DNA of 64,000 nt from Erythrobacter sp. KY5 (GCF_003264115.1 NZ_CP021912.1:558001-622000); one strand, 5' to 3'. Shown: positions 33,059 through 42,688, counted from the stretch's first letter. Program-made: numbers and translations. The notes: generated from the letters alone by a model not told the origin.

Positions 33059-33781
33059 TCAATACATGTGCTGACCACCGTTGATGCTCATGGTCGAGCC
33101 GGTCATGAAGGCGCCGTTGTTTGACGTGAAAAAGGCCACGCCGCGGGCAATTTCCTCGGCCTGACCGAGACGGCCGACCGGGATCTTGGCGACGATCTTC
33201 TCAAGCACCGGCTCCGGCACGGCGGCGACCATGTCGGTGTCGATATATCCCGGCGCGATGGCGTTGACTGTCACGCCGAATTTTGCGCCTTCCTGTGCGA
33301 GCGCCTTGGTAAAGCCGTGAATGCCCGATTTGGCGGCGGCGTAGTTCACCTGACCATACTGGCCCGCCTGCCCGTTGATCGAGCCGATATTGACGATCCG
33401 GCCCCATTTCCTCTCGCGCATGCCGGGGAAGGTGGCCTTTGCCATGTTGAAGCACCCGCCAAGGTTCACGCGCATGACGTCGTTCCAGTCGTCAAAGCTC
33501 ATCTTGTGAAGCGTGCCGTCACGCGTGATGCCGGCATTGTTGATGACGATATCAACCTCGCCATATTCGTCGGCAACTCTGGCGCATCCATCGAGGCACG
33601 CTTCGTGATCGCCCACATCCCACTTCATGGAGGGGATGCCCGTCTCCTCGGTGAAGGCAGCGGCGGCGTCATCGTTGCCGCCATAATTGGCGATGACCGT
33701 GTGGCCTTGCCGCTTGAGGCGCTGGCAAATGGCCTCCCCGATCCCGCGCGTGCCGCCCGTGACGATTGCTACCCGGCCCAT
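33059..33781 (-). CDS. phaB: acetoacetyl-CoA reductase
   Basis: Reduces acetoacetyl-CoA to (R)-3-hydroxybutyryl-CoA with NADPH for polyhydroxyalkanoate synthesis; cytoplasmic SDR. The 240-residue protein has the cofactor loop VTGGTRGIGEAI (8-19), NNAGITRDGTLHKM typical of PhaB, catalytic Ser in GSINGQAGQYGQVNYAAAKSG with Tyr and Lys (YxxxK), and a C-terminus ending SINGGQHMY, also PhaB-like. Start ATG 33781 with GGGAGAGGA. No phaA or phaC is adjacent; a thiolase lies at 59.3 kb. Confidence 0.94.
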   Translation of the reverse strand: MGRVAIVTGGTRGIGEAICQRLKRQGHTVIANYGGNDDAAAAFTEETGIPSMKWDVGDHEACLDGCARVADEYGEVDIVINNAGITRDGTLHKMSFDDWNDVMRVNLGGCFNMAKATFPGMRERKWGRIVNIGSINGQAGQYGQVNYAAAKSGIHGFTKALAQEGAKFGVTVNAIAPGYIDTDMVAAVPEPVLEKIVAKIPVGRLGQAEEIARGVAFFTSNNGAFMTGSTMSINGGQHMY

Positions 33782-33840
33782 AATTCCTCTCCCTGATTTT
33801 GTCTGCGCGCGAGCGTAGCGGTGCCGTAGCGTCAGGCAAC

Positions 33841-33863
33841 AAAAAACCCCGCCGAAGCAGGGT
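33841..33863 (-). terminator. terminator of the minus-strand envelope-protein gene
   Basis: On the minus strand ACCCTGC-TTCG-GCGGGGT forms a 7-bp stem (one G-U pair) with a stable TTCG tetraloop and a following run of six T (A run 33841-33846 on plus). It lies 43 bp after the stop of the 261-residue gene. Confidence 0.88.
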
Positions 33864-33905
33864 CTTTCATACCAATGTCGTAGGCGCGCACGGCGCGCGG
33901 CGCGA

Positions 33906-34691
33906 TCAGAACTTGATCTGAGTGCCTACGTAAACAGCCTGGCTGTCCTGAACCGAATTCGTGAGCGGGGCGAGGCGGTCGCGTTCCTGCGACAGGCGGA
34001 CACCTGCGGTCACGTCGAGATTGCGCGAAAGGCGGAACGAGCCGCCGACATCCACGGTCTGCGAACGGATGGCATCAAGCGTGTTGGGCGAACGGCCAGC
34101 GATGGCCTCATCCTCAAGCTCGATCCGGGGTTGCAAACGGCTGGGCTTGTCTTCGCGGGTCGGCTGCGACGGCGCGAAATCGGCCAGGTCTGGCATTTGC
34201 AGATCGCTGAGCGTTTCGCGCAGCGCCGGCTGGCGACCCGAAACTGTGGCCGCAGGGGCGGGCGTACGGGCAAAGCTCTGATAACCGCGCGCGGTGCCCA
34301 GGTTGAAACGGCTTGCCTGAAGACCGGCGATACCGGGGCCATTGCCCGGAATGCCGTCTGTCGTCGGACGTATCGAAATGGCGCGCGCTGTCTCATTGTC
34401 GACGCGAACCGCCACGGTCACGGTGCGTTCGCTGTCCCTTGCGTTCACGCCCACCGGGGTGAAGCGAATTCCACGTTCGCGCGCTTTTTGTGCGACGCGC
34501 GCGGCAAGTTCGGGATCGACAGATGCGGGCGTGAAGACGTCGAACGCGCTTGTGCGCGGGCCGCGATCCTCACTGGCGAGGCTGACCACGGCAAGGCCAG
34601 TGCTCGGCAAGGCGAGCAAGAGCGCGCCGGCCACGCCAAGCAGCGGCAGCCGGGGCTGCTTTGTCGCTGTCTGTGTGTCCTTACGTGCCAT
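33906..34691 (-). CDS. conserved envelope protein with TM anchor and beta-rich C-terminus
   Basis: A 261-residue protein of unknown function. After a basic N-terminus comes one hydrophobic helix (LPLLGVAGALLLALPSTGLAVVSLA). The middle is Pro/Ala/Arg-rich and probably disordered (about 110-190). The C-terminal 60 residues alternate as beta strands (TVDVGGSFRLSRNLDVTAGVRLS, QAVYVGTQIKF) and end in Phe, as outer-membrane beta-barrel signals do. It may bridge inner and outer membranes or be a small barrel fragment. It has its own terminator and a long upstream region. Confidence 0.7.
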   Translation of the reverse strand: MARKDTQTATKQPRLPLLGVAGALLLALPSTGLAVVSLASEDRGPRTSAFDVFTPASVDPELAARVAQKARERGIRFTPVGVNARDSERTVTVAVRVDNETARAISIRPTTDGIPGNGPGIAGLQASRFNLGTARGYQSFARTPAPAATVSGRQPALRETLSDLQMPDLADFAPSQPTREDKPSRLQPRIELEDEAIAGRSPNTLDAIRSQTVDVGGSFRLSRNLDVTAGVRLSQERDRLAPLTNSVQDSQAVYVGTQIKF

Positions 34692-35089
34692 CTTCAGCCC
34701 TGTTTATGTTCGAGTATTCTACGCTTGCCTTGCAGGTTAGATCCGGGGTTTCCCGAAAACTTTTCAGACCAGATCGAGCCTTAACTTGCGCTGAGCGGGC
34801 CCCGACTCGCTATCGATAGATTAGAATTATGACAGTTGTTGATAGGTGTGTGACAATCAAAAGCGCAATCATTTCGGTGATTTCTCCTCCGCTTAGCGCA
34901 AGACCTGTTGCGCCCAGCACACAGACTCGTTCTCACTTCTGCGAAGAATCGCCCCCGAGTCGCTTCCGATTCGGTTCAGCGCAGATACAGCGCGAGAGGC
35001 CAATTCTGCGGCTCACCCGTGAGGCCTTGCCGCAGGCGAGTGCCGGGTCTAGAGCAGGCTCCACGCCAAATGAGGGACATGTTTTTCCA
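34692..35089. other. 398-bp divergent intergenic region
   Basis: It lies between the divergent envelope-protein gene and the DUF3576 lipoprotein gene. No credible gene is seen: an open frame from 34829 runs through it, but only its part from GTG 35090 looks coding. A hairpin lies at 35007-35034 (TGCGGC/GCCGCA outside, CTCAC/GTGAG inside, with a bulge). The part around 34805-34880 is relatively AT-rich and is the likely promoter zone. Confidence 0.6.
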
Positions 35090-35542
35090 GTGACACGCCG
35101 TATTTCTGCACTTGCCACACCGATCCGTCTCACCGCTGCGCTTGGCGCGCTCGGCCTGCTCGCCGCATGCGGTGGCAACGAACGTCCCCGCACCGAACTT
35201 GCCGCAGCGCAATTGAACACGATCGGGGTCAACGCCTATCTGTGGCGCGGCGCGCTCGAAACGCTCAGCTTTGCTCCATTGGCTTCGGCTGACAGCGCTG
35301 GCGGCGTGATCGTAACCGACTGGTATGCGAACCCTTCGAACCCCAACGAGCGGGTGAAGGTGACCGTGACCATCCTCGACCAAGACCTGCGCGCTGATGC
35401 CTTGCGCGTTTCGGCCAGCCGTCAGGTTGTCGAAGGCGCTGGCTGGGTCGATGCACCCGTGCAGGCGGCAACCGTCCAGAAACTTGAGGATATCATCCTC
35501 ACCCGTGCCCGCGACCTGCGCCGCAAAGCGCTTGCCGGCTAA
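35090..35542 (+). CDS. DUF3576 family lipoprotein
   Basis: A 150-residue lipoprotein. From GTG 35090 the signal reads VTRRISALATPIRLTAALGALGLLAAC, with the lipobox LAAC followed by GGN. The mature part (IGVNAYLWRGALETLSFAPL, GVIVTDWYANPSNPNERVKVTVTILDQDLRADAL) matches the DUF3576 family, conserved in alphaproteobacteria just before leuS and lptE. A role in outer-membrane assembly is suggested only by this synteny. The GTG start is chosen because it gives a normal lipoprotein signal; no in-frame ATG is closer than 34829. Confidence 0.87.
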   Translation: MTRRISALATPIRLTAALGALGLLAACGGNERPRTELAAAQLNTIGVNAYLWRGALETLSFAPLASADSAGGVIVTDWYANPSNPNERVKVTVTILDQDLRADALRVSASRQVVEGAGWVDAPVQAATVQKLEDIILTRARDLRRKALAG

Positions 35543-35551
35543 ACAAACCTT

Positions 35552-35582
35552 GCGCCCTACCGAGGGCGCGCTAGCGGTTTTT
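35552..35582 (+). promoter_or_regulatory. hairpin directly before leuS
   Basis: A perfect 7-bp stem GCGCCCT/AGGGCGC (35552-35558, 35563-35569) with an ACCG loop lies between the DUF3576 stop and the leuS ATG; five T follow 8 bp later. It is either a weak terminator or attenuator-like, or a leuS leader structure. No Leu-rich leader peptide is seen. Confidence 0.5.
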
Positions 35583-35583
35583 C

Positions 35584-38106
35584 ATGACTGACACTCGATT
35601 CGATCCGTCCATCGCCGACGGGCGCTGGCAAGTTGCGTGGGAGAAGGCCGGGACCTTCACGGCCAACTCCGACAGCGACAAGCCCAAGAGCTACATCCTC
35701 GAGATGTTTCCTTATCCTTCGGGGCGCATCCACATGGGCCACGTGCGCAACTACACGATGGGCGACGTACTAGCGCGCTACAAGGCGATGCGCGGTTTCG
35801 AAGTGCTTCACCCGATGGGCTGGGACGCGTTCGGCATGCCGGCCGAAAACGCCGCGATGGAAAAGAAGGTCCATCCGGGGACATGGACCTATGCCAATAT
35901 CGAGGCGATGAAAGCGCAGTTGAAGCGCATAGGTTTCGCGCTCGACTGGACCCGCGAATTCGCCACCTGCGACGCCGAATATTACGGCCACGAACAGGCA
36001 CTGTTCCTCGACATGTACGAAGCTGGGCTCGTCTATCGCCGCTCATCCGAGGTCAACTGGGACCCGGTCGACATGACCGTTCTGGCAAACGAGCAGGTCA
36101 TCGACGGCAAGGGCTGGCGATCGGGCGCGGAAGTCGAAAAGCGCAAGCTCGATCAATGGTTTCTGAAAATTACCGACTTTGCGCAAGGATTGCTTGACGG
36201 CCTTGATGAGCTTGAAGATTGGCCTGACAAGGTAAAACTGATGCAGGAAAACTGGATCGGTAAGTCCTCGGGCCTCGAATTCTCGTTCCAATTGTCGAAT
36301 GGCGAGACCCTGCCGGTCTACACGACGCGCCCCGATACGATCTTCGGCGCAAGCTTCGTCGCGGTCGCTGCCGATCACCCGATTGCGCACGCTGTAGCGC
36401 AAGAGGACCCGCTTGCCGCTGCGTTCATCGAGGAATGCAAAAAGGGCGGCACCACCGCTGCCGAACTCGACACTGCCGAAAAGCTCGGCTTCGCAACGCA
36501 GCTTTGGGCCAAGCACCCCTTTACCGGCGATCCGATGCCGCTCTTCATCGCGAACTTCGTGCTGATGGATTACGGCACCGGCGCGGTCATGGGTGTGCCC
36601 GGCCACGACCAGCGCGACTTCGAATTCGCGACCAAATACAGCCTGCCGATCCAGCGCGTCGTCGCGCGCGATGCGAGCGAGGCCGACGCGCCGATGGGCG
36701 ATGAGGCCGAGCCCGGTGACGGCGTGATCGTCAATTCCGACTTCCTCGATGGCCGATCCGTCGAGGACGCCAAGGCCGAAGTCATCGCCCGCGCCGAGAA
36801 CGGCGGCTGGGGCAAGGGCACGACCGTGTGGCGCCTGCGCGACTGGGGCATTTCGCGCCAGCGTTACTGGGGCACGCCGATCCCGTTCATCCATTGTGCC
36901 AAAGAAGATAGTGGCTGCGGGATTGTGCCCGTCCCCAAGGACCAGCTGCCGGTCAAGCTGCCCGAGGATGTCGATTTCGAGACGCCGGGCAACCCGCTCG
37001 AACGCCACGCGACGTGGAAGCATGTCGATTGCCCCAAATGCGGCGGCAAGGCGACCCGCGAGACCGACACGCTCGACACTTTCACCAATTCCAGCTGGTA
37101 TTTCCTGCGCTTTGCCTCGCAACCCGCCGACGCGCCCTTCGACCCGGCGGAAGTCGCCAAGTGGATGCCGGTGCAGCATTATATCGGCGGGATCGAACAC
37201 GCCATCCTGCACCTGCTCTACGCTCGCTTCTGGACCCGCGCGCTCGCTCATATCGGCAAGCTCGATGTGAAGGAGCCGTTCGGCTCGCTGTTCACGCAAG
37301 GGATGGTGACGCATGAGACTTACGCGCTCGGCGATGGCAGTTGGCTCAGCCCGAACGAAGTGCGCAAGGACGGCGAGGATTACGTCCACATCGAAAGCGG
37401 CGCTCCTGTTACCGCTGGCCGCGTGGTCAAGATGTCGAAGTCGAAGAAGAACGTCGTCGATCCCGACAACATCATCGCGCAGTACGGCGCAGACGCGGTG
37501 CGCTGGTTCATGCTGTCCGACAGCCCTCCCGAACGCGACCTGCCCTGGTCGGAGAGCGGGATCGAAGGCTGCTGGCGTTTCGTCCAGCGCCTGTGGCGAC
37601 TGTTCGACCAGATCGACGAGAGCGCGACCGGCGTAGACAAATCACTCGCGCGCAAAGCCCATCAGGCAATCGTCGCGGTGGCCGAGGATATCGAGGCGTT
37701 GAGCTTCAACAAGGCGGTCGCGCGCATCTACGAACTCACCGGAGCAGCCGAGAAAGCCGAGCCGAGCGAGAGCCGCAATTTCGCGATCCGCACCATTCTG
37801 CACCTGATTGCGCCAATGATGCCGCACCTCGCCGAGGAAGCCTACGCCAAGCTTGGCGCAGATACCCTGCTCGCCGACGCCGCGTGGCCCGAGCATGATC
37901 CGGCGATGCTGGTCGAGGACGAGGTCACCATCGCGATCCAGCACAAGGGCAAGCTGCGCGACACGCTGACCGCACCCAAGGGAGCGTCGAAAGAGGACCT
38001 CGAGGCGCTTGCTTTGGCCAGCGAGAAGGTCCAGCGTTCGCTTGATGGAGCGGAAGTGCGAAAAGTGATCGTGGTGCCCGACAGGCTGGTGAACATCGTA
38101 ACGTGA
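35584..38106 (+). CDS. leuS: leucyl-tRNA synthetase
   Basis: Charges tRNA-Leu; class I synthetase, 840 residues, cytoplasmic. The HIGH motif is HMGH at residues 50-53 ([15 protein letters not shown]) and the KMSKS loop is at 616-620 ([15 protein letters not shown]). Between them are the CP1 editing domain with [20 protein letters not shown], and a zinc-type Cys pair region ([19 protein letters not shown]). The helical anticodon domain and C-terminal tail ([15 protein letters not shown]) complete it. The stop overlaps the lptE start (TGATG). The order leuS-lptE-holA is typical of alphaproteobacteria. Confidence 0.98.
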   Translation: MTDTRFDPSIADGRWQVAWEKAGTFTANSDSDKPKSYILEMFPYPSGRIHMGHVRNYTMGDVLARYKAMRGFEVLHPMGWDAFGMPAENAAMEKKVHPGTWTYANIEAMKAQLKRIGFALDWTREFATCDAEYYGHEQALFLDMYEAGLVYRRSSEVNWDPVDMTVLANEQVIDGKGWRSGAEVEKRKLDQWFLKITDFAQGLLDGLDELEDWPDKVKLMQENWIGKSSGLEFSFQLSNGETLPVYTTRPDTIFGASFVAVAADHPIAHAVAQEDPLAAAFIEECKKGGTTAAELDTAEKLGFATQLWAKHPFTGDPMPLFIANFVLMDYGTGAVMGVPGHDQRDFEFATKYSLPIQRVVARDASEADAPMGDEAEPGDGVIVNSDFLDGRSVEDAKAEVIARAENGGWGKGTTVWRLRDWGISRQRYWGTPIPFIHCAKEDSGCGIVPVPKDQLPVKLPEDVDFETPGNPLERHATWKHVDCPKCGGKATRETDTLDTFTNSSWYFLRFASQPADAPFDPAEVAKWMPVQHYIGGIEHAILHLLYARFWTRALAHIGKLDVKEPFGSLFTQGMVTHETYALGDGSWLSPNEVRKDGEDYVHIESGAPVTAGRVVKMSKSKKNVVDPDNIIAQYGADAVRWFMLSDSPPERDLPWSESGIEGCWRFVQRLWRLFDQIDESATGVDKSLARKAHQAIVAVAEDIEALSFNKAVARIYELTGAAEKAEPSESRNFAIRTILHLIAPMMPHLAEEAYAKLGADTLLADAAWPEHDPAMLVEDEVTIAIQHKGKLRDTLTAPKGASKEDLEALALASEKVQRSLDGAEVRKVIVVPDRLVNIVT

Positions 38107-38612
38107 TGCGCGGCTCGCTCGCCTTGGCAGCGCTGCTGGCGCTTTCGGCCTGCGGTTTGCAGCCGATGTATGGCGGCGGCACGTCGAGCGGCATCGCGCA
38201 AGGATTGGCCGCTGTCGATGTGCCCGCCATTCCGGGCCGCGACGGGTGGCTGGTTCGCAATGCGCTTCAGGAACGGCTCGGCGCGGCGGGCGATGCCTCG
38301 CCCCGCTATCGCCTCGACGTGCGGCTCGACGATGCGCTTGAGGCGCTGGGCGTGCTCAACGATGACACGATCAGCCGCGAACGCCGCATCCTTCGCGCGC
38401 GATACCAGCTGGTCGATCTCGTCACTGGCGAAATCCTCCTCGATGCGACGGCTGGGTCTGACGCGGGTATCGACGTGGTCTCCTCGGAATATGCGACCAT
38501 CGCCGCAGAACAGCGCGCGCTCGAATTGCTCGCCCGCGACGTTGCCGACCGCATGACGCGCCGCATCGCGCTTGCGCTTCGAGAGCAAGAGCAAACATTG
38601 GGTACGCAGTAG
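38106..38612 (+). CDS. lptE: LPS-assembly lipoprotein LptE
   Basis: Plug subunit of the LptDE outer-membrane translocon that inserts lipopolysaccharide. The 168-residue protein begins with a lipoprotein signal ([24 protein letters not shown]; lipobox LSAC, Cys16), and GLQPMYG after the lipobox is the common alphaproteobacterial LptE start. The rest is short mixed alpha/beta as expected (LVRNALQERLG, RYQLVDLVTGEILLDATA). ATG 38106 overlaps the leuS stop. It is cotranscribed with holA 19 bp downstream. Confidence 0.93.
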   Translation: MRGSLALAALLALSACGLQPMYGGGTSSGIAQGLAAVDVPAIPGRDGWLVRNALQERLGAAGDASPRYRLDVRLDDALEALGVLNDDTISRERRILRARYQLVDLVTGEILLDATAGSDAGIDVVSSEYATIAAEQRALELLARDVADRMTRRIALALREQEQTLGTQ

Positions 38613-38631
38613 CGCGAGGGGTGCATCGCGC

Positions 38632-39672
38632 ATGAAAGCCAAACATTCCGAATTCGCGCGCGGACTTCCAAGGACCGCGCAGCAGGCCTCAATCTTCTTC
38701 TTCTGCGGACCCGACGAGGCCGGGGCCTCCGCAGCGGCGAACCGGGTTGTCGAAGGGCTCCGCGATCCGGGCGAGCGGATAGAATTGTCGGGCGGCGATC
38801 TCAAGCGCGATCCCGCAAAGCTGGGCGACGAGGCGCGCTCGGATTCGCTGTTCGGCGACAAACGCCACATCTTCGTGCGCGCTACCGGCGACGAAGCGCA
38901 TGATGCGCTCAAAGCGCTGATCGAGACGGCTGACGTTGGCGGCGGAGATGCCGCGCCGATCCTAGTCGTCGCGACCGGCGCCACCGACAAGTCGCGCACC
39001 GCCAAGCTGCTCGAAAAGCGCCCCGATGCGCTGGTGGCGATGTTTTACCCGCCCGACCTTTCGAGCGTGGCGGCGTCGGTCCGCTCGATGGCTGATGGTG
39101 CCGGGCTCAGGCTTGGCGGCGATCTTGCAGAACGGATCGCGCGCGCGGCGGGTCTCGATGTGCGGCTGGCGCAGTCCGAAGTCGACAAGCTCGCGCTTTA
39201 CCTCGACGCTTCCTCGCAAAGCCCCAAGACCGCATCGGTCGAGGATTATGGCGAGATCGGAGCTTCGACCGAGGAGGACGGATTCGCGCCAATCGTTAAC
39301 GCTGTTCTGGGCGGGGAGCTCGGAAAACTGGCGGTAGAGTTAAAGCGCATGAAGGAATTGGGCCTCAATCCCGTGGGGCTTCTGCTGGCGATAGAACGGC
39401 GCGCGGCACAGCTTTCGCAGATCGCCGCACGGCTTGGTCCACGCGGCAGTTTCGAAAACCTCGATCGCGGGGAGAAGGCGCGCCTCGGCATCTTCTGGAA
39501 GGAAGAACGCGATATTCGTCAACAGGTTACGCGCTGGCGGCCCGCCAAGCTTGAACGTCTGGTCCCGCGCCTGATCGCGCTTCACCAAAGCCTGCTTGCA
39601 AACAGCCAGGCTGCCGAGCTGCTCCTTGCTCAGGACCTAGCCGAGATCGCGCGGTTTGCGGCGAAAGGGTAG
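38632..39672 (+). CDS. holA: DNA polymerase III subunit delta
   Basis: Clamp-loader wrench subunit that opens the beta sliding clamp. The 346-residue protein reads QQASIFFFCGPDEAGASAAANRVVEGL at its N-terminus (degenerate P-loop position), DEARSDSLFGDKRHIFVRATG, and the C-terminal LLANSQAAELLLAQDLAEIARFA typical of HolA. Start ATG 38632 with a GAGGGG site; an earlier in-frame ATG (38572) lies inside lptE. Length is normal. It ends the leuS-lptE-holA run. Confidence 0.93.
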   Translation: MKAKHSEFARGLPRTAQQASIFFFCGPDEAGASAAANRVVEGLRDPGERIELSGGDLKRDPAKLGDEARSDSLFGDKRHIFVRATGDEAHDALKALIETADVGGGDAAPILVVATGATDKSRTAKLLEKRPDALVAMFYPPDLSSVAASVRSMADGAGLRLGGDLAERIARAAGLDVRLAQSEVDKLALYLDASSQSPKTASVEDYGEIGASTEEDGFAPIVNAVLGGELGKLAVELKRMKELGLNPVGLLLAIERRAAQLSQIAARLGPRGSFENLDRGEKARLGIFWKEERDIRQQVTRWRPAKLERLVPRLIALHQSLLANSQAAELLLAQDLAEIARFAAKG

Positions 39673-39761
39673 CAAATCCGGACACTCCGGCATTTCGCAC
39701 TCGCAAAAAATAAGCATTTCTGCGTAAATAGCCTTTAAGGGTCGGGGTAAAAGTTGGGGGT

Positions 39762-39777
39762 GCTTCCTCGCGGAAGC
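39762..39777 (+). other. hairpin in the sugar-transferase leader
   Basis: GCTTCC (39762-39767) and GGAAGC (39772-39777) form a 6-bp stem with a TCGC tetraloop immediately before the GAGGGA ribosome site and ATG 39790. It could influence translation of the sugar transferase. A second short palindrome (CCGGA-cac-TCCGG) follows holA at about 39680. Confidence 0.4.
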
Positions 39778-39789
39778 GCATGAGGGACG

Positions 39790-41193
39790 ATGAATAAGCT
39801 TTCCGGACCGCTAGTCGATAGCGGTTCATCCGATACGAATCTGCGGGGCATAGCGCCGTCGCTCGAGAAGCGACGTCTGCGTGCCTACGTTCTTCTGATG
39901 CTGTTCGATGCGGCGCTCATCAATCTTGCTTTTGCAAGCGCGGGGCTGCTCTACGAAGGCTATTGGTGGAGGGCGCAGAACATGCTGGCAGCGCAGACAT
40001 TGCTGCCGGTCTATTTCACCATCGCCTTGTACAACCAGACCTATGGCGGGCGCGCGCTCGACGACTGGATGTTCGCCAGCCGGCAGGCGCTCACCGCTCT
40101 GGTGATTTCGGCCGCCTTGCTCAACTTCGTGGCATTCTACACCAAGTCGAATGCAGAGTTTTCGCGCGTATCGGTAACGCTGGGCTTTATCTTCTCGGCG
40201 ATAATGGTGGTCGCGATGAGACGCCTCGTCCCGCTGGTGATCGCGCGTTACTGGGGCGGGCGCACGTCCAACCGGCTGATCATTGACGACGGAGGGCCGA
40301 GCTTTGCACTCGACAACTCGCTTCGGATCGACGCGGCCGAATATGAACTCGACCCAACCAGCCACGATCCCTTTATGCTCGACCGGCTCGGCAAGCTGCT
40401 TCAGAACCAGGACAAGGTCGTCGTATCGACCCCGCAGGAGCGGCGCGAAGCATGGGCCTTCCTGCTCAAATCCACCGGGGTTTATGGCGAGGTAGTAAGC
40501 GGGCCCGCTCACTCGCTCGGCGCGATCGGTGTGCACCGGTATGAAGTGCAGGACCGGACAACACTAGTGGTTTCGACCGGTCCGCTCGGCTTTCGTTCGC
40601 GCATTTCAAAGCGGTTGTTCGACATCGTGCTGGCCGGAGGGGCGCTGGTTATTCTCTCGCCGCTGCTGTTGTTCATTGCTGCCCGGATCAAGCTTGAGGA
40701 CGGCGGCCCTGTCCTGTTCGTCCAGCGGCGGCTGGGGCGCGGGAACCAGTTCTTCAACATGTTGAAATACCGCTCGATGAAGGTCGAGCAGAACGATGCC
40801 AATGGCGATCGCTCCACCGCGCGCGACGATGACAGGGTGACTAAGATCGGCGCCTTCATCCGGCGCACGAGCATCGATGAATTGCCGCAGATCATCAATG
40901 TGCTGCGCGGCGACATGGCGATTGTCGGCCCTCGTCCCCATGCGTTGGGAAGCCAGGCGGGGAACAAGTATTTCTGGGAAGTTGATGCGCAGTACTGGCG
41001 TCGCCACTGCCTCAAGCCGGGTCTGACGGGCCTGGCGCAGGTTCGCGGCCATCGCGGCGCGACGGCGCAGGAAAAGGACCTGACGGACCGGTTGCAGTCG
41101 GATCTTGAATACATCTCCGGCTGGTCATTGAGACGCGATATCGAGATCGTCTGGCGCACGATCTTCGTACTGAGGCATGATAATGCGTTTTAG
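39790..41193 (+). CDS. polyprenyl-phosphate hexose-1-phosphate transferase (exopolysaccharide priming enzyme)
   Basis: Transfers a sugar-1-phosphate from UDP-sugar to undecaprenyl phosphate to start exopolysaccharide synthesis. The 467-residue inner-membrane protein has four N-terminal helices (LLMLFDAALINLAFASAGLLY and following), a soluble CoA-binding-like domain (about 160-260) and the C-terminal bacterial sugar transferase domain: KRLFDIVLAGGALVILSPLL, GGPVLFVQRRLGRG, FNMLKYRSM, DELPQIINVLRGDMAIVGPRP, CLKPGLTGLAQVRGHR. Ribosome site GAGGGA. galU and glycosyltransferase genes elsewhere in the window could feed the same polymer. WbaP/ExoY-type specificity cannot be decided. Confidence 0.94.
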   Translation: MNKLSGPLVDSGSSDTNLRGIAPSLEKRRLRAYVLLMLFDAALINLAFASAGLLYEGYWWRAQNMLAAQTLLPVYFTIALYNQTYGGRALDDWMFASRQALTALVISAALLNFVAFYTKSNAEFSRVSVTLGFIFSAIMVVAMRRLVPLVIARYWGGRTSNRLIIDDGGPSFALDNSLRIDAAEYELDPTSHDPFMLDRLGKLLQNQDKVVVSTPQERREAWAFLLKSTGVYGEVVSGPAHSLGAIGVHRYEVQDRTTLVVSTGPLGFRSRISKRLFDIVLAGGALVILSPLLLFIAARIKLEDGGPVLFVQRRLGRGNQFFNMLKYRSMKVEQNDANGDRSTARDDDRVTKIGAFIRRTSIDELPQIINVLRGDMAIVGPRPHALGSQAGNKYFWEVDAQYWRRHCLKPGLTGLAQVRGHRGATAQEKDLTDRLQSDLEYISGWSLRRDIEIVWRTIFVLRHDNAF

Positions 41194-41198
41194 GTTCT

Positions 41199-41413
41199 GA
41201 TCGCCCATCCGGGCGATCTCCTCGGTGCAATCGCTTCGCTGCGCTGCGGCGGGCACCCGCGGACGCGCAGTCGCGCTTGCGGCTGATTTTCAGCCGTGTC
41301 AGCGCACTCTCGGTTGACGATGACCGAATTCGGTCGCGCTAGCGACCGCAAGGCCGACTGGCCGCCCGGAGGAGCGAAGCGACGAAGGAAGCCAAGCGGG
41401 CCGGATGGCCCGC
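41199..41413. repeat. palindrome cluster in a convergent intergenic region
   Basis: Five inverted repeats in 215 bp: GATCGCCC/GGGCGATC (41199-41218), GGCTGA/TCAGCC (41281-41295), the perfect 14-bp palindrome GACCGAATTCGGTC (41322-41335), CGGTCGC/GCGACCG (41331-41348, overlapping the previous) and GCGGGCC/GGCCCGC (41396-41413). No gene is visible between the sugar-transferase stop (41193) and lptA stop (41442). No T-run follows any stem. Confidence 0.8.
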
Positions 41414-41441
41414 GCCCGGCGTTTGAGGCTCTAAATCAAAC

Positions 41442-41993
41442 CTAATCCTGCGGCACCGTGAACGTGCCGGTCACGCGGCCATCGCTGTTTGTGGTGGTCT
41501 GCGATCCGCTGGCGCGTCCGTCCATGGTTGACAGCCCGGTATCAAGATTGATCACCAGGCGCCCGCCATTGAGTGTGTCGCTGCCACGGCGCAGGCTGAC
41601 ATTGCCGGCCATGGTGATGATCCGGCGGCTGAAATCGTACACCGCCACATCGCCGCTCGCGCGTTCGTTGCCGCGTGTGACCACGACGTCGCCATTGGCG
41701 GTGATGCGCTGGACGTCGAGCGAGCCGTCATCGGTGTAGTTTGCCAGCATCCGCTGCGACCGCACGCGAAGGCCCGCCTGATCGACTGTCACACCGCCGG
41801 TCAGAACCACCCTGTTCGCGCGATCGTCAAACGCGATATTGCCCGCGTCGAACGACACCGGCGCGCGGGTGTTGTGCGAGGCTATGCCCTGCGCCGACAA
41901 GGTCATGCCGCCAGCCGCCACAAGCCCGAGCGCGACGCCGCCCGCTGCCCAGCTGAGCGCAATCCTACCGAGGTTCCCTGTCATCGCATTCAT
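41442..41993 (-). CDS. lptA: LPS-transport periplasmic protein LptA
   Basis: Periplasmic bridge protein of LPS transport; OstA/beta-jellyroll domain. The 183-residue product has an N-terminal signal-like helix (IALSWAAGGVALGLVAAGGM). Repeating strands follow: FDDRANRVVLTGGVTVDQAGLRV, LDVQRITANGDVVVTRGNERASGD, RRIITMAGNVSLRRGSDTLNGG, the pattern of LptA. Start ATG 41993 or ATG 41984; the latter has the better-placed AGGA. It follows lptC by 20 bp. lptB does not follow; the sugar-transferase gene is convergent instead. Confidence 0.92.
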   Translation of the reverse strand: MNAMTGNLGRIALSWAAGGVALGLVAAGGMTLSAQGIASHNTRAPVSFDAGNIAFDDRANRVVLTGGVTVDQAGLRVRSQRMLANYTDDGSLDVQRITANGDVVVTRGNERASGDVAVYDFSRRIITMAGNVSLRRGSDTLNGGRLVINLDTGLSTMDGRASGSQTTTNSDGRVTGTFTVPQD

Positions 41994-42013
41994 CCTATCA
42001 AAGCATCCTCAAT

Positions 42014-42679
42014 TCAGGGCATCCGCAGCTCGCCGGGGACCATCCTGAGCCTGGCGTTGCCATCGAGGACGATGGTGCGCGCCTCAAGATCGCCGCGCAT
42101 GGTGTCAGCCGAAAAAGTGCCCGCCGGTACCGCGCCTTCGACCCCGTCATCACCGCTCATCGTGCGGGTGTCCAGATTGAACGCGACGCCGCTCGCAGTC
42201 ATCGAATAACCATCGGCAGTGCGCACGCGCAGCTCTCCATCGACCGAGACGACTTCCTCATCGATATCATAGACACCGCCCGGAGCCATCAGGCGCGCAG
42301 GCCCGTCCTGAAGCAGCAATTGCGCCATCAGGTCGTCCATACGCACTTTCCCTTCGGCGCTGGAACGCTGAACCGCTTCGCCCGCCGTGATCGAGAAAGG
42401 GCGACCCTGATTGTCGCGCCCGCGATACATGGCGTTGTCGACGCTGAGCCGTTCGTCGATGACGGAGACGGCGTTGCGGTCGAGCAGAAAGCTCACTTCG
42501 CCGCGCGGTGAAAGGGGCGTGATGATCATCAGCGCGGCGAGCACCCCGACACCCAGCGGCAATGCGCGCGCCAGGAAAGCGACCAACCGGTCATGGTTGC
42601 CACCGGGCGCCGCGAAGTGTTGACGCCGCGAACGCAGCGCCTTGGCTTCACTGGTTTCGATGCGGCGCTTGATAACCAT
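42014..42679 (-). CDS. lptC: LPS export protein LptC
   Basis: Bitopic inner-membrane protein that receives LPS from LptBFG and passes it to LptA. The 221-residue protein has a basic N-terminus, one transmembrane helix (LVAFLARALPLGVGVLAALMIITPL, about 32-56) and a periplasmic beta-jellyroll (SVDNAMYRGRDNQGRPFSITAGEAVQ is the characteristic LptC stretch). It lies 9 bp after rnd and 20 bp before lptA, so rnd-lptC-lptA is one operon. Confidence 0.92.
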   Translation of the reverse strand: MVIKRRIETSEAKALRSRRQHFAAPGGNHDRLVAFLARALPLGVGVLAALMIITPLSPRGEVSFLLDRNAVSVIDERLSVDNAMYRGRDNQGRPFSITAGEAVQRSSAEGKVRMDDLMAQLLLQDGPARLMAPGGVYDIDEEVVSVDGELRVRTADGYSMTASGVAFNLDTRTMSGDDGVEGAVPAGTFSADTMRGDLEARTIVLDGNARLRMVPGELRMP

Positions 42680-42688
42680 GGCGGCTGT

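Noticed and set aside
35552..35582. Leucine-type attenuator before leuS by analogy with thrS
   Set aside because: A hairpin is present but there is no leader ORF with Leu codons in the 41-bp gap after the DUF3576 stop.
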